Origin: an uncultured Oscillospiraceae bacterium
Lineage (GTDB): Bacteria; Bacillota; Clostridia; Oscillospirales; Oscillospiraceae
Direction: 5' to 3'
Length of the DNA stretch: 44,252 nt
NCBI GenBank assembly: GCA_947623875.1
Contig: CANQII010000004.1
Location: forward strand, 1-44,252
Every line of letters starts with the position of its first letter. Positions within the stretch are counted from its first letter, which is position 1. This document shows, piece by piece, positions 7,624-14,398 of this stretch. The notes below the pieces were generated by a model. That model ran no database searches, was not told the origin of the DNA, and was given only the letters and a program-made list of their open reading frames with translations. Both the position numbers and the translations under genes were made by a program.

Positions 7624-9501
7624 TTATGCGCTCCGCCGTACCGGCTCCGGAGGCACAAAGGGCTCTGCGCCGCACTCCTCGGGGAAGTACACTCGATACC
7701 AGATGAGGAAGGAGAGCACTGTGTAGAGCTTGCGGTGCTCATAGCTCTGCCCGTTGTAGTGACGATCCAACATGTCCAGAAGGGCCTTCTGATCGAAGAA
7801 CCGAGCAGTGTAGTCTGCTTGGATGATCTCCTTGGCCCAGTTGTAGTACTTCTCCTCCCGAAGCCATGCGATGAACGGGACAGGGAAGCCCTTCTTGGGG
7901 CGGTTGATCCACTCGTCCGGCAGCACCGGTTTGGCGGCCTCCCGGAGGGGTACCTTGGTCACCATCTTGCCGGTCATCTTCTGCTTGCTGGGGATGTCCC
8001 GGGCTACTGCCCATACTTCCCGATCCAGATAGGGGACACGGAGCTCCAGGGCATTGGCCATGGTCATACGGTCTGCCTTGCGGAGGATGTCCAGCGGCTG
8101 CCAGAGGTGCAGGTCCAGATACTGCATCTGCACCAGGTCGTCCTGGTCCTGGACGGCATCGAAGTAGGGGGCTGTTACATCACGCCAGGTAAGTCCGCCC
8201 TGGAACTCTGGGGTGAGGATCTTCTCCGCCTCATCCTCATCGAAGATAAAGGCCTGTCCCACAAAGTACTCCCGCACGTCCTGAGATGCCTTGATCAGGA
8301 AGCCCTGGCCGTGGAATTGGGGCAGTTTCTTGGCCACGCCGGCTGCTGCCTTCCGGATGGCTTTCGGCATCTTCTTGTAAGCCCGGAAGAGCCTGGTGGT
8401 GTGGTAGAGCTCATAGCCGGCGAAGAGCTCATCGGCCCCTTCGCCAGACAGCACTACCTTCACGTCCTTGGAAGCCAGCCTGGAGAGGAAATACAGAGGA
8501 ACGGTAGAGAGGTTGGCATTGGGCTCATCGGCAAAGTACTGGATGGCAGGGAGGATGTCAAAGAACTCCTGGGCGGTGATCACCTCAGAGTAGTTCTTCA
8601 AGCCGATCTCTTTGCAGAGTGCCTGCGCCTCAAAGGTCTCGTTAAAGCCCTCCCGCTCAAAGCCCACGGAGTAGGTCTTATCTGGCCTAGATAAAGCTGC
8701 GATCAAGCTGGAGTCGATACCGCCAGACAGGAAGGACCCCACCTCCACATCGCTGATCTCGTGTGCCTTAACAGACTCCTTTACGGTGTCCAGGATCTGC
8801 TTGGCCCGGTCCTCCAGGGGCATATCATGGGGATCGAAAGTCAGCTGGGCGAAATGGTAGAACTCGGTGCAGCCGTCCCGGTGGAGGAAATAGTGACCGG
8901 GCAGCAGCCGATAGACTCCCTTCAGAAAGGACTCTGTCAGGGCGGAGTACTGGAAGGTGAGATACAGCTTCAGGGCGTCCTTATTCAGTTCCTTGTGGAA
9001 CGCCGGATGGGGCAGAAAGCTCTTCAGCTCAGAGCCGAAGAAGAAGGTGTCTCCCATGGTGGCGTAGTACATGGGTTTGATACCAAACGGATCCCTGGCG
9101 CCGTATAACTCCTGTTTCTCCTTGTCCCAGATCACAAAGGCAAACATGCCCCGGAGTTTCTCAGACACATGGACGCCCCATTGGGCGTATCCCTGGAGGA
9201 TAACCTCGGTATCGGAGTTGGTGGCAAAGGTTCTTCCCTGGGCCTGCAGTTCCGCCCGCAGTTCCTGGAAGTTATAGACCTCGCCGTTGTATGCGATGAT
9301 ATATCTGCCGTCTGCGGTCTGCATAGGCTGGCTGCCGCCGGCGATATCGATGATAGAAAGTCTGTGGTGGGCGATGGCGCAGTGATCATCCACGTAGTAT
9401 CCTTTGCCGTCTGGGCCTCTGTGGCGGATGGTGTTTCCCATGGCCTCCAGAACCTTGCGGTCCGGGGCAGAGCGGGAAACGAAACCGGTGATGCCGCACA
9501 T
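7624..9501 (-). CDS. asnB: Asparagine synthetase (glutamine-hydrolysing)
   Basis: A 625-residue class II asparagine synthetase, which makes asparagine from aspartate, ATP and glutamine-derived ammonia. It starts MCGITGF, so Cys2 is the N-terminal nucleophile of the glutaminase domain (residues 1-~210: RHRGPDG, YNGEVYN, SDTEV, RDPFGIKP). The synthetase domain follows, with the pyrophosphate loop SGGIDSS at 259-265 and LSGEGADELFAGY further on. Length is normal for bacterial AsnB. GGAGG lies about nine bases before the start. A strong promoter (9617-9645) leaves a leader of about 105 bases with a hairpin. No T-box elements were seen, so regulation by tRNA-Asn is not supported. AsnB-like enzymes also amidate peptidoglycan or other substrates in some clusters, so housekeeping asparagine synthesis is likely but not certain. 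Confidence 0.95.
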   Translation of the reverse strand: MCGITGFVSRSAPDRKVLEAMGNTIRHRGPDGKGYYVDDHCAIAHHRLSIIDIAGGSQPMQTADGRYIIAYNGEVYNFQELRAELQAQGRTFATNSDTEVILQGYAQWGVHVSEKLRGMFAFVIWDKEKQELYGARDPFGIKPMYYATMGDTFFFGSELKSFLPHPAFHKELNKDALKLYLTFQYSALTESFLKGVYRLLPGHYFLHRDGCTEFYHFAQLTFDPHDMPLEDRAKQILDTVKESVKAHEISDVEVGSFLSGGIDSSLIAALSRPDKTYSVGFEREGFNETFEAQALCKEIGLKNYSEVITAQEFFDILPAIQYFADEPNANLSTVPLYFLSRLASKDVKVVLSGEGADELFAGYELYHTTRLFRAYKKMPKAIRKAAAGVAKKLPQFHGQGFLIKASQDVREYFVGQAFIFDEDEAEKILTPEFQGGLTWRDVTAPYFDAVQDQDDLVQMQYLDLHLWQPLDILRKADRMTMANALELRVPYLDREVWAVARDIPSKQKMTGKMVTKVPLREAAKPVLPDEWINRPKKGFPVPFIAWLREEKYYNWAKEIIQADYTARFFDQKALLDMLDRHYNGQSYEHRKLYTVLSFLIWYRVYFPEECGAEPFVPPEPVRRSA

Positions 9502-9537
9502 ATCCTGAATCCTCCTGTATCTTGCGGTGTATGGGTA

Positions 9538-9557
9538 CCGAAGGTATTATCCTTCGG
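9538..9557 (-). other. asnB leader hairpin
   Basis: CCGAAGG at 9538-9544 pairs with CCTTCGG at 9551-9557 around a six-base loop, within the presumed asnB leader and about 35 bases before the start codon. It could tune translation or transcript stability. No known riboswitch or T-box motif was recognised around it. Confidence 0.35.
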
Positions 9558-9616
9558 ATTGGTATCCAATTGGGGATGGCTGCTGTCCTATTGGAACAGG
9601 TCTCAATCCGTTTGCT

Positions 9617-9645
9617 AGTATACACAGATTTTTCTGGATTGGCAA
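9617..9645 (-). promoter_or_regulatory. asnB promoter
   Basis: On the minus strand TTGCCA (9640-9645) and TATACT (9617-9622) are 17 bases apart, a near-consensus sigma-A promoter. It lies about 115 bases upstream of the asnB start and downstream of the terminator of the preceding glycosidase gene. Together these account for most of the 407-base gap 9502-9908. Confidence 0.7.
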
Positions 9646-9745
9646 GTGTAATATGCAAAATGGTTCAGCAGGGGAATACGCCGGAAAAGTTCCAAATCGG
9701 ATGGAATCTATGCTGGAAATGGCGCATTTCTGCTGTACTCCGTTT

Positions 9746-9788
9746 AAAAAGACGGCCCGCACCGCTCATCTGGGGCAGCGGTGCGGGC
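9746..9788 (-). terminator. Rho-independent terminator after the GH4 glycosidase gene
   Basis: A 12-bp perfect stem (9755-9766 with 9777-9788) with a ten-base loop is followed on the minus strand by CGTCTTTTT. It lies about 120 bases past the glycosidase stop and separates that gene from asnB. Confidence 0.75.
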
Positions 9789-9908
9789 AAGGATTTCTTT
9801 TGCAGTGTGGTTGGTCCGGCGTGCGAATGGGTGCAGAGGACTAAATAGAACTGTGTTTAGAACAGCTAAAGTATTTTTAGAAGGTAAATAAAGATAATAC
9901 AATTCCAA

Positions 9909-11228
9909 TCAGAACACCGGGTAGCCTGCTGCGGTGTGGGCAGCGATCAGGTCATCGCAGAGGGACACGATCTCATCGGTGCCCAGATTGGCCCCGCAGA
10001 CAGGATCCATCATGGCGGCCATGATGGCCTTCTCTCGGCTCTGCTCCACAGCTGCTTCGATGGTGAGCATCTGGCAGTATATGTTGGTGCTGTTCATGGC
10101 GGCAAGCTGCGTGGGCAGCGGGCCTACCATGGTGGGGGTGATGCCGCTGTTGTCCACCATGCAGGGGACTTCCACGCAGGCGTCCCAGGGCAGATTGGAT
10201 ATGGCTCCGTGGTTCAGCACGTTGCCGCCGATGCGGTAGGGACGACCGGTCTGGATGGCCTCCATGATGTGGGATGCGTACTCGGTAGAGCGGGTGTGCT
10301 GTACCTTGCCGCCGGCCATGATCTCCTGATACTGCTTCTCCCAGCCGTTGATCTGGTTCACGCAGCGCCGGGGATACTCGTCCAGGGGAATCCGGAAGTG
10401 CTCCACCAAGTCCGGACGGTTGGGTTTCAGGTAGAAGGAATTGTACTCGGCATTGTGCTCGGAGCTCTCGGTGCAGTAGTAGCCGAGCTTCGCGATGTAG
10501 TCGTAACGGACCATGTCCAGGTGATCCCGGCGGGCGTTGGCCTCGGCAGCCCGGCGGCGGATCTCGGGGTACAGGTCATAGCCGTCTTTGTCCCGGATCT
10601 CCAGCAGCCACGCCATGTGGTTGATGCCGGCGATCTTCTCAGAGCGGCCCTCCAGTTTGTCCTCCATGCCCAATTGCTTCAGCAGGTGGGAAGTGCAGAC
10701 TTGCACGCTGTGGCATAGGCCCACGGTCTTTACATGGGTGAACCGCAGCATATAGCCTGTGAGGATGGCCATGGGATTGGTGTAGTTCAGAAACCATGCA
10801 TCCGGACAGACTTCCTCCATGTCCCGGGCGAAGTCCTTCAGCACATGGATGGTGCGCAGGCCCCGGAAGATGCCGCCGATGCCCAGGGTATCACCGATGG
10901 TCTGGCGCAGTCCGTACTTCTTGGGTACCTCGAAGTCAATGATGGTGCAGGGGTCGTAGAGGCCTACCTGGATGGCATTCACCACAAAGTCCGCGCCCCG
11001 CAGGGCATCTTTCCGCTGCTCCACACCCAGGTATTGGCGCACCGTGGCCCGGCCCTGATTGATGGTGTCGTTCATGGCCGTCACCATGGCATAGGACTCC
11101 TGCAGGCGCTTGGCGTCGATGTCGTATAGGGCGATCTCCACATCGTGGAAGGGGTCTGTCAGCATGGTGTCGCCGGTGATGTTTTTGGCAAATACGGTGC
11201 TGCCAGCACCCAGGAAAGTGAGTTTCAT
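9909..11228 (-). CDS. Glycoside hydrolase family 4, alpha-galactosidase-like
   Basis: A 439-residue GH4 enzyme. The family hydrolyses glycosides by an NAD+- and Mn2+-dependent redox mechanism and acts in the cytoplasm on imported sugars. The N-terminal Rossmann motif reads FLGAGSTVFAKN; GLCHSVQ and GINHMAW are GH4 metal/substrate motifs typical of MelA/LplD-type alpha-galactosidases and alpha-glucuronidases. LNYTNPMAI is another family block. The start has AAAGGCGG upstream, and a good promoter lies at 11261-11289. It stands alone with its own terminator and no sugar transporter beside it, so its substrate importer is elsewhere. Alpha-galactosidase is the best guess, but GH4 specificity (galactoside or glucuronide) cannot be settled from motifs alone. 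Confidence 0.88.
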   Translation of the reverse strand: MKLTFLGAGSTVFAKNITGDTMLTDPFHDVEIALYDIDAKRLQESYAMVTAMNDTINQGRATVRQYLGVEQRKDALRGADFVVNAIQVGLYDPCTIIDFEVPKKYGLRQTIGDTLGIGGIFRGLRTIHVLKDFARDMEEVCPDAWFLNYTNPMAILTGYMLRFTHVKTVGLCHSVQVCTSHLLKQLGMEDKLEGRSEKIAGINHMAWLLEIRDKDGYDLYPEIRRRAAEANARRDHLDMVRYDYIAKLGYYCTESSEHNAEYNSFYLKPNRPDLVEHFRIPLDEYPRRCVNQINGWEKQYQEIMAGGKVQHTRSTEYASHIMEAIQTGRPYRIGGNVLNHGAISNLPWDACVEVPCMVDNSGITPTMVGPLPTQLAAMNSTNIYCQMLTIEAAVEQSREKAIMAAMMDPVCGANLGTDEIVSLCDDLIAAHTAAGYPVF

Positions 11229-11260
11229 ATTGCTTGCCGCCTTTCCGGTATGTTGCTCTC

Positions 11261-11289
11261 ATAATACCGGCAGCGGGGACAAAGTGCAA
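11261..11289 (-). promoter_or_regulatory. Promoter of the GH4 glycosidase gene
   Basis: On the minus strand TTGCAC (11284-11289) and TATTAT (11261-11266) are separated by exactly 17 bases, 33 bases before the start codon. This is a sigma-A-type promoter with a short leader. Confidence 0.65.
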
Positions 11290-11355
11290 GACACAATCGG
11301 CTATAAAATCCGCAGGATCGTCCAGAAAAGGGAAAATAGACGGGGATACAGGCCT

Positions 11356-11523
11356 TTAGACGGTGTCTGCTTCCGGATCAGGTTCGGTGTCGGGCTCCTG
11401 GTGCAGCGCCTCCTGCAGTACCTGGACGGCCTTAGCAGCCTCCTCTGGGGACTGGGCGGGCAGCCACACATGTTTTGCCGGCACCGGGCCTACGGACTCA
11501 GACCAGGGTGATGTAGTCTGCAC
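11356..11523 (-). CDS. Small overlapping ORF after the amidase (55 aa), or frameshifted amidase tail
   Basis: A frame in the +1 register relative to the amidase runs through its stop codon and ends at 11356. Its second half (PAKHVWLPAQSPEEAAKAVQ, then an acidic DTEPDPEAD tail) looks like real protein. The GTG at 11523 has AGGAGG nine bases upstream, inside the amidase gene; an ATG at 11529 is only three bases from the same site. This would give a 55-residue translationally coupled product. The alternative is that it was once the C-terminal extension of the amidase and a frameshift detached it. No slippery sequence like the prfB site is seen at the amidase stop. No known family recognised. Confidence 0.35.
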   Translation of the reverse strand: MQTTSPWSESVGPVPAKHVWLPAQSPEEAAKAVQVLQEALHQEPDTEPDPEADTV

Positions 11524-12238
11524 TGGCATAGCCCTCCTGGCCATCGAAAGAAACCAGATACCAGCCCTCATAGCGGTTCAGAATGGTCAGTCGGGTACCA
11601 TCATAGGCCTTGGCGATCACCGGGGCACTGGTGCTGGGCTTGGACCGGATGTTCAGATATCCCCAGTCCACGTCTACGATCCCTTTCCGGGGCTCTGCTG
11701 GGTTCAGGAACGGGATGCCGAAGTACTCACACAAACCCAGGACGATGGCTCTGGCGGCCTCATTGATGTGGTTCTTGATCCAGGTGGCATCATCCGGGTT
11801 ATCGTGATAGCCCAGCTCGATGAACACAGACGGCGCTCTGGGCTGCCGGACCTCGCCGATGGCGGTGGTGGCCTCCAGACGGACCTGATTGGGCAGTGGA
11901 TAGACCTCCTTCAGGTTCAGCGCCACCAGATCGGCTGCTCGCCGGCCATTGGTGCTGCCGGGGTAGTAGTAGATCATGATCCCACGGTGCTGGCCGTAGC
12001 TGGAAGCCGGGGATGCATTGGAGTGCAGGGCCAGATGTAGGTCGTAGTTGCCGGCGTTGGATGCCCGGATGGATGAAGCAGCTGTCATATCGGGGGTGTT
12101 GCGGGTAAAGCGGATGCCAGAAGCGTTGAGATAGGGCACCATGGCATCCGCCAAACGGTTCATCCACTCCTCTTCGGTGCCGCCGTTGACGTACTCGTTG
12201 GCCTCCTGGGTGGATGGGGACAGATAGATGTTTGGCAT
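11498..12238 (-). CDS. N-acetylmuramoyl-L-alanine amidase with C-terminal SH3b domain, no signal peptide
   Basis: A 246-residue protein with an Amidase_3-like domain (residues 3-~175) and an SH3b cell-wall-binding domain (~190-246: GYLNIRSKPS, EGWYLVSFDGQEGYA). It should cut the amide bond between MurNAc and the stem peptide. HSNA at 72-75 holds a zinc-ligand His, EEE at 22-24 supplies an acidic ligand and Glu141 in VFIELGYHDN is the catalytic Glu. The first zinc site, normally D-x-G-H, reads LSPSTQE here. There is no signal peptide, as in mother-cell lysis or phage-type amidases. The ATG at 12238 has GAGGAGGG nine bases upstream; the frame extends further up but without protein-like sequence. 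A role in mother-cell lysis is inference from the missing leader and the sporulation background. Confidence 0.85.
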   Translation of the reverse strand: MPNIYLSPSTQEANEYVNGGTEEEWMNRLADAMVPYLNASGIRFTRNTPDMTAASSIRASNAGNYDLHLALHSNASPASSYGQHRGIMIYYYPGSTNGRRAADLVALNLKEVYPLPNQVRLEATTAIGEVRQPRAPSVFIELGYHDNPDDATWIKNHINEAARAIVLGLCEYFGIPFLNPAEPRKGIVDVDWGYLNIRSKPSTSAPVIAKAYDGTRLTILNRYEGWYLVSFDGQEGYASADYITLV

Positions 12239-12283
12239 AGGAAAAACCCTCCTCGGGTGTATCCTATGCAGCGGGGACGGGTT

Positions 12284-12314
12284 TGGACAGCGGCAGGGGA
12301 CCTGCCGCTGTCCA
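12284..12314 (-). other. 14-bp perfect hairpin in the amidase leader
   Basis: TGGACAGCGGCAGG at 12284-12297 pairs perfectly with 12301-12314 around a GGA loop, about 45 bases upstream of the amidase start. No T-run follows on the minus strand, so it is not an ordinary terminator. It may control expression or mRNA stability of the amidase. Confidence 0.5.
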
Positions 12315-12421
12315 GGCACACCGAAGGCCTGCTTGCCCATTGGAATGCAGGGAACAGCGGGGAAAATGGCACAAACTATCCTTTCGCCGGATTGCTGGGT
12401 GGAAGGCTGTACCTGGTGCCA

Positions 12422-12480
12422 ATAGACTGTCTCCTGGATACGGCTGCACACAGTACAGCTTCTCTTACCCAGCAGTCTAT
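12422..12480 (-). other. Inverted repeat in the amidase upstream region
   Basis: ATAGACTG at 12422-12429 and CAGTCTAT at 12473-12480 form an 8-bp perfect stem closing a 43-base loop. With the hairpin at 12284-12314 this suggests a folded leader. I do not recognise a known riboswitch class; the conserved core of the cyclic-di-AMP riboswitch, common before amidases, was not seen. Confidence 0.3.
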
Positions 12481-12720
12481 GGGAGGAATCCTCAGCCTGC
12501 TGTGTACGATGGTGAAATGCTCTGGTATACGATGCCTGGAGTCATCAAGCATGACTGAAATGGATTGGTTGTAAAAATTACAAGAGAATTTTGGCTGGAT
12601 GAGCACATGCAGAGATTCCGAATGCAAACGACTTGCAAAAATTTCGAGCGCTGTCATTTCACAAGGTGCAATGCTTCTGATTGTAATAATTACAGGCACT
12701 AACCTTTGGCGAACATCCGA

Positions 12721-12762
12721 AGAAAAAGGTTTGCTGTGCCGGGGCTCAGAACAGCAAACCTT
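12721..12762 (-). terminator. Terminator-like hairpin at the left end of the array region
   Basis: AAGGTTTGCTGT (12726-12737) and ACAGCAAACCTT (12751-12762) form a perfect 12-bp stem with a 13-base loop. On the minus strand it runs into TTTTTCTTC. No gene ends nearby on that strand, so it would end transcripts coming from rsmA (stop at 13550) or from an unannotated RNA in the array region. Confidence 0.65.
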
Positions 12763-12990
12763 AGAAAGTGCTTTGGGTGTATAGAGGGAGAAGTGTAGGA
12801 AGAGGACAGATGCAGTACAAAGGTGGAAGACGCGGAAGAAACGGGAAGCGGTTGGACGGGACTCTGACTCAGATGGAAGCAGTGCAAAGCAGAGACAAGC
12901 ACCTGGTTGGGATAGGTCGATACTGAATCTTCTGGCTGGAGTTGGCCTAATGTGCTATGCCGCTGTTCTATTTTGTCAGACACAGGAAAA

Positions 12991-13148
12991 ATAGGCGAAT
13001 TGAACCAGATCTCAGCTGAGATTGATGTCGTCTCGCTTAAGCTGGCCTACCCGCCTATACAAATGCAGAACCGCGATACGCTATGCCAAAAATTCCTGTA
13101 AAGGAGTGGTACTTTACAACCGATCTGGGCTGACCCAGGAATACCACT
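12991..13148. other. Cluster of inverted repeats (possible structured RNA)
   Basis: ATAGGCG (12991-12997) pairs with CGCCTAT (13052-13058), enclosing the palindromes ATCTCAGCTGAGAT (13009-13022) and GCTTAAGC (13035-13042), like a multi-branch fold. A second fold pairs AGTGGTA (13105-13111) with TACCACT (13142-13148) around an inner CTGGG/CCCAG hairpin (13125-13138). Both lie between the terminator-like hairpin at 12726-12762 and the phased 15-mer array, and may belong to a non-coding RNA. The direction of transcription is uncertain. Confidence 0.4.
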
Positions 13149-13549
13149 TGTAATAATTACGAGAAGCTGTCTATAAGTGTTCCTATAAAAACATGCTAAG
13201 TGTGCTACCGATTTTGCAAAATGTACTTACTTCTGACATTGTATGTAAAAACTACGAGTATCCGGTATTTGCAAAAATTACGAAAATCAATCTGTACATA
13301 CATCTACAGGAATATTCTGAGCATGCTATCAATTTCATAGAACAAGCCCGTTATAGGCACAGTATGTAAAAATTACAATAATAAACCGCTTGTAAAAATT
13401 GCGAATGATCTGAGAAAAGTGGAGGCACATGAGAATACCATGCACACAGTCAGTGTAACAAAAATAGCCTGTTTATCGCAATACTTGTAAAAATTGCAGG
13501 CGCCGATCACCTGCAATAATTACGAATGACAACGAAAAAGTTCCGAAAA

Positions 13550-14398
13550 TCACTGCATTTGGATAGCTAAGTCTGAGAATTGCTCCAGGGACAGTGCCTC
13601 TCCCCGGATGTTCTCCGGTAGTCCGCAGCTGATGAGAATCTCCCGAATCTGATCTTTTGTGTGTCTGGTGCCATAGGCAGAGAAGAGAGCATTCAGCAAG
13701 GTTTTTCTCCGCTGTCCAAAGGCTGCCCGAACAACAGGGAAGAGAATATCGGGCTCAGCCGGTACGATTGGTGCCTCCCGCAGCACCATGTGCACTACGG
13801 AAGAGGTCACTTTGGGGGGCGGCAGGAAACAGCCAGGCGGGACGTCAAAGAGGGAAGTGCACTCTGCGTGATACTGACACAGCAATGTAAAAGCGCCGTA
13901 GTCTGCTGTGCCAGGAGCAGCACAGATCCTTCTCGCCACTTCTCGCTGTACCATCACGGTAACGGAGTGAAACAGCCCGCTTTTCAGAATGTGGGTGAGC
14001 ACTGGGGTGGTGATATTATAAGGTAGATTGGCACAGACATGAGGTCTTAGTCCAGGCAGGTGGGTCTCTACCAGTTCCTGCAGATCCAGCTTCATCACGT
14101 CTCCGGATACTACCTCAGCATTAGGAAGATCAGATAAAGTCTCCGCCAATACCGGCAGCAGAGTCTTATCCAGCTCTACCGATACCACTTTCTCGGCTCG
14201 CTTTGCCAGTTCCCGGGTCAGGCAGCCGATGCCGGGACCGATCTCCAGAACCCCATCTCCCGGGCCCAGGTCGGCGCTCTCAGCGATCTTCCTGGGTACC
14301 CAGTCTGCAATGAGAAAGTTCTGCCCCATGGACTTGGAGAAGTGAAATCCGTGGCGGCCCAGCAGGTCTCGGATCTCATGGATGTCTGTGAGGTTCAT
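13550..14398 (-). CDS. rsmA: 16S rRNA dimethyladenosine transferase RsmA (KsgA)
   Basis: A 282-residue RsmA/KsgA. It dimethylates two adjacent adenosines in helix 45 of 16S rRNA using S-adenosylmethionine, a late step in 30S assembly. Motifs: KSMGQNFLIA at the N-terminus, the SAM loop VLEIGPGIGCLT, the catalytic block NLPYNITTPVL, and the C-terminal FGQRRKTLLNAL. Length is typical. Its ATG overlaps the stop of the trmD-GNAT gene by four bases (ATGA), so it is translationally coupled as the last gene of rimM-trmD-rsmA. In many Firmicutes rsmA lies near the origin with rnmV, so this placement is a local rearrangement. No terminator follows directly; the phased 15-mer array begins 25 bases past the stop. 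Confidence 0.96.
   Translation of the reverse strand: MNLTDIHEIRDLLGRHGFHFSKSMGQNFLIADWVPRKIAESADLGPGDGVLEIGPGIGCLTRELAKRAEKVVSVELDKTLLPVLAETLSDLPNAEVVSGDVMKLDLQELVETHLPGLRPHVCANLPYNITTPVLTHILKSGLFHSVTVMVQREVARRICAAPGTADYGAFTLLCQYHAECTSLFDVPPGCFLPPPKVTSSVVHMVLREAPIVPAEPDILFPVVRAAFGQRRKTLLNALFSAYGTRHTKDQIREILISCGLPENIRGEALSLEQFSDLAIQMQ

Larger units (their letters stand above)
12569..13525. repeat. Array of ~11 near-palindromic 15-mers (TTGYAAWAATTRCGA), partly on an exact 121-bp period
   Basis: Copies start at 12569, 12633, 12681, 13148, 13214 (weak), 13243, 13269, 13364, 13390, 13485 and 13511, all in the same orientation. The best forms are TTGTAAAAATTACAA and TTGTAATAATTACGA. Four copies (13148, 13269, 13390, 13511) are spaced by exactly 121 bases. 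Three partners (13243, 13364, 13485) lie exactly 26 bases before the last three, also on a 121-base period. The 80-base and 11-base intervals between copies show no clear similarity to each other. The array fills most of the 1311-base gap 12239-13549, where no convincing gene was found. It looks like a multi-site protein-binding locus or iteron-like array. Function unknown. Confidence 0.85.

Noticed and set aside
9502-9650. T-box or other known riboswitch in the asnB leader
   Set aside because: The leader is only ~105 bases and lacks the conserved T-box antiterminator sequence; only a simple hairpin is seen.
11498-11523. Programmed +1 frameshift at the amidase stop, as in prfB
   Set aside because: The Shine-Dalgarno-like AGGAGG is over 25 bases before the stop, too far for the prfB mechanism, and the codons are not slippery.
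12283-12558. Plus-strand 91-codon frame (TTG start) whose second half looks protein-like
   Set aside because: No ribosome binding site, begins inside a perfect hairpin and matches nothing recognisable; likely chance.
13148-13525. CRISPR array
   Set aside because: Units are two short 15-mers 11 bp apart with 80-bp intervals, the copies vary in sequence, and no cas genes are near. Size and variation do not fit CRISPR.
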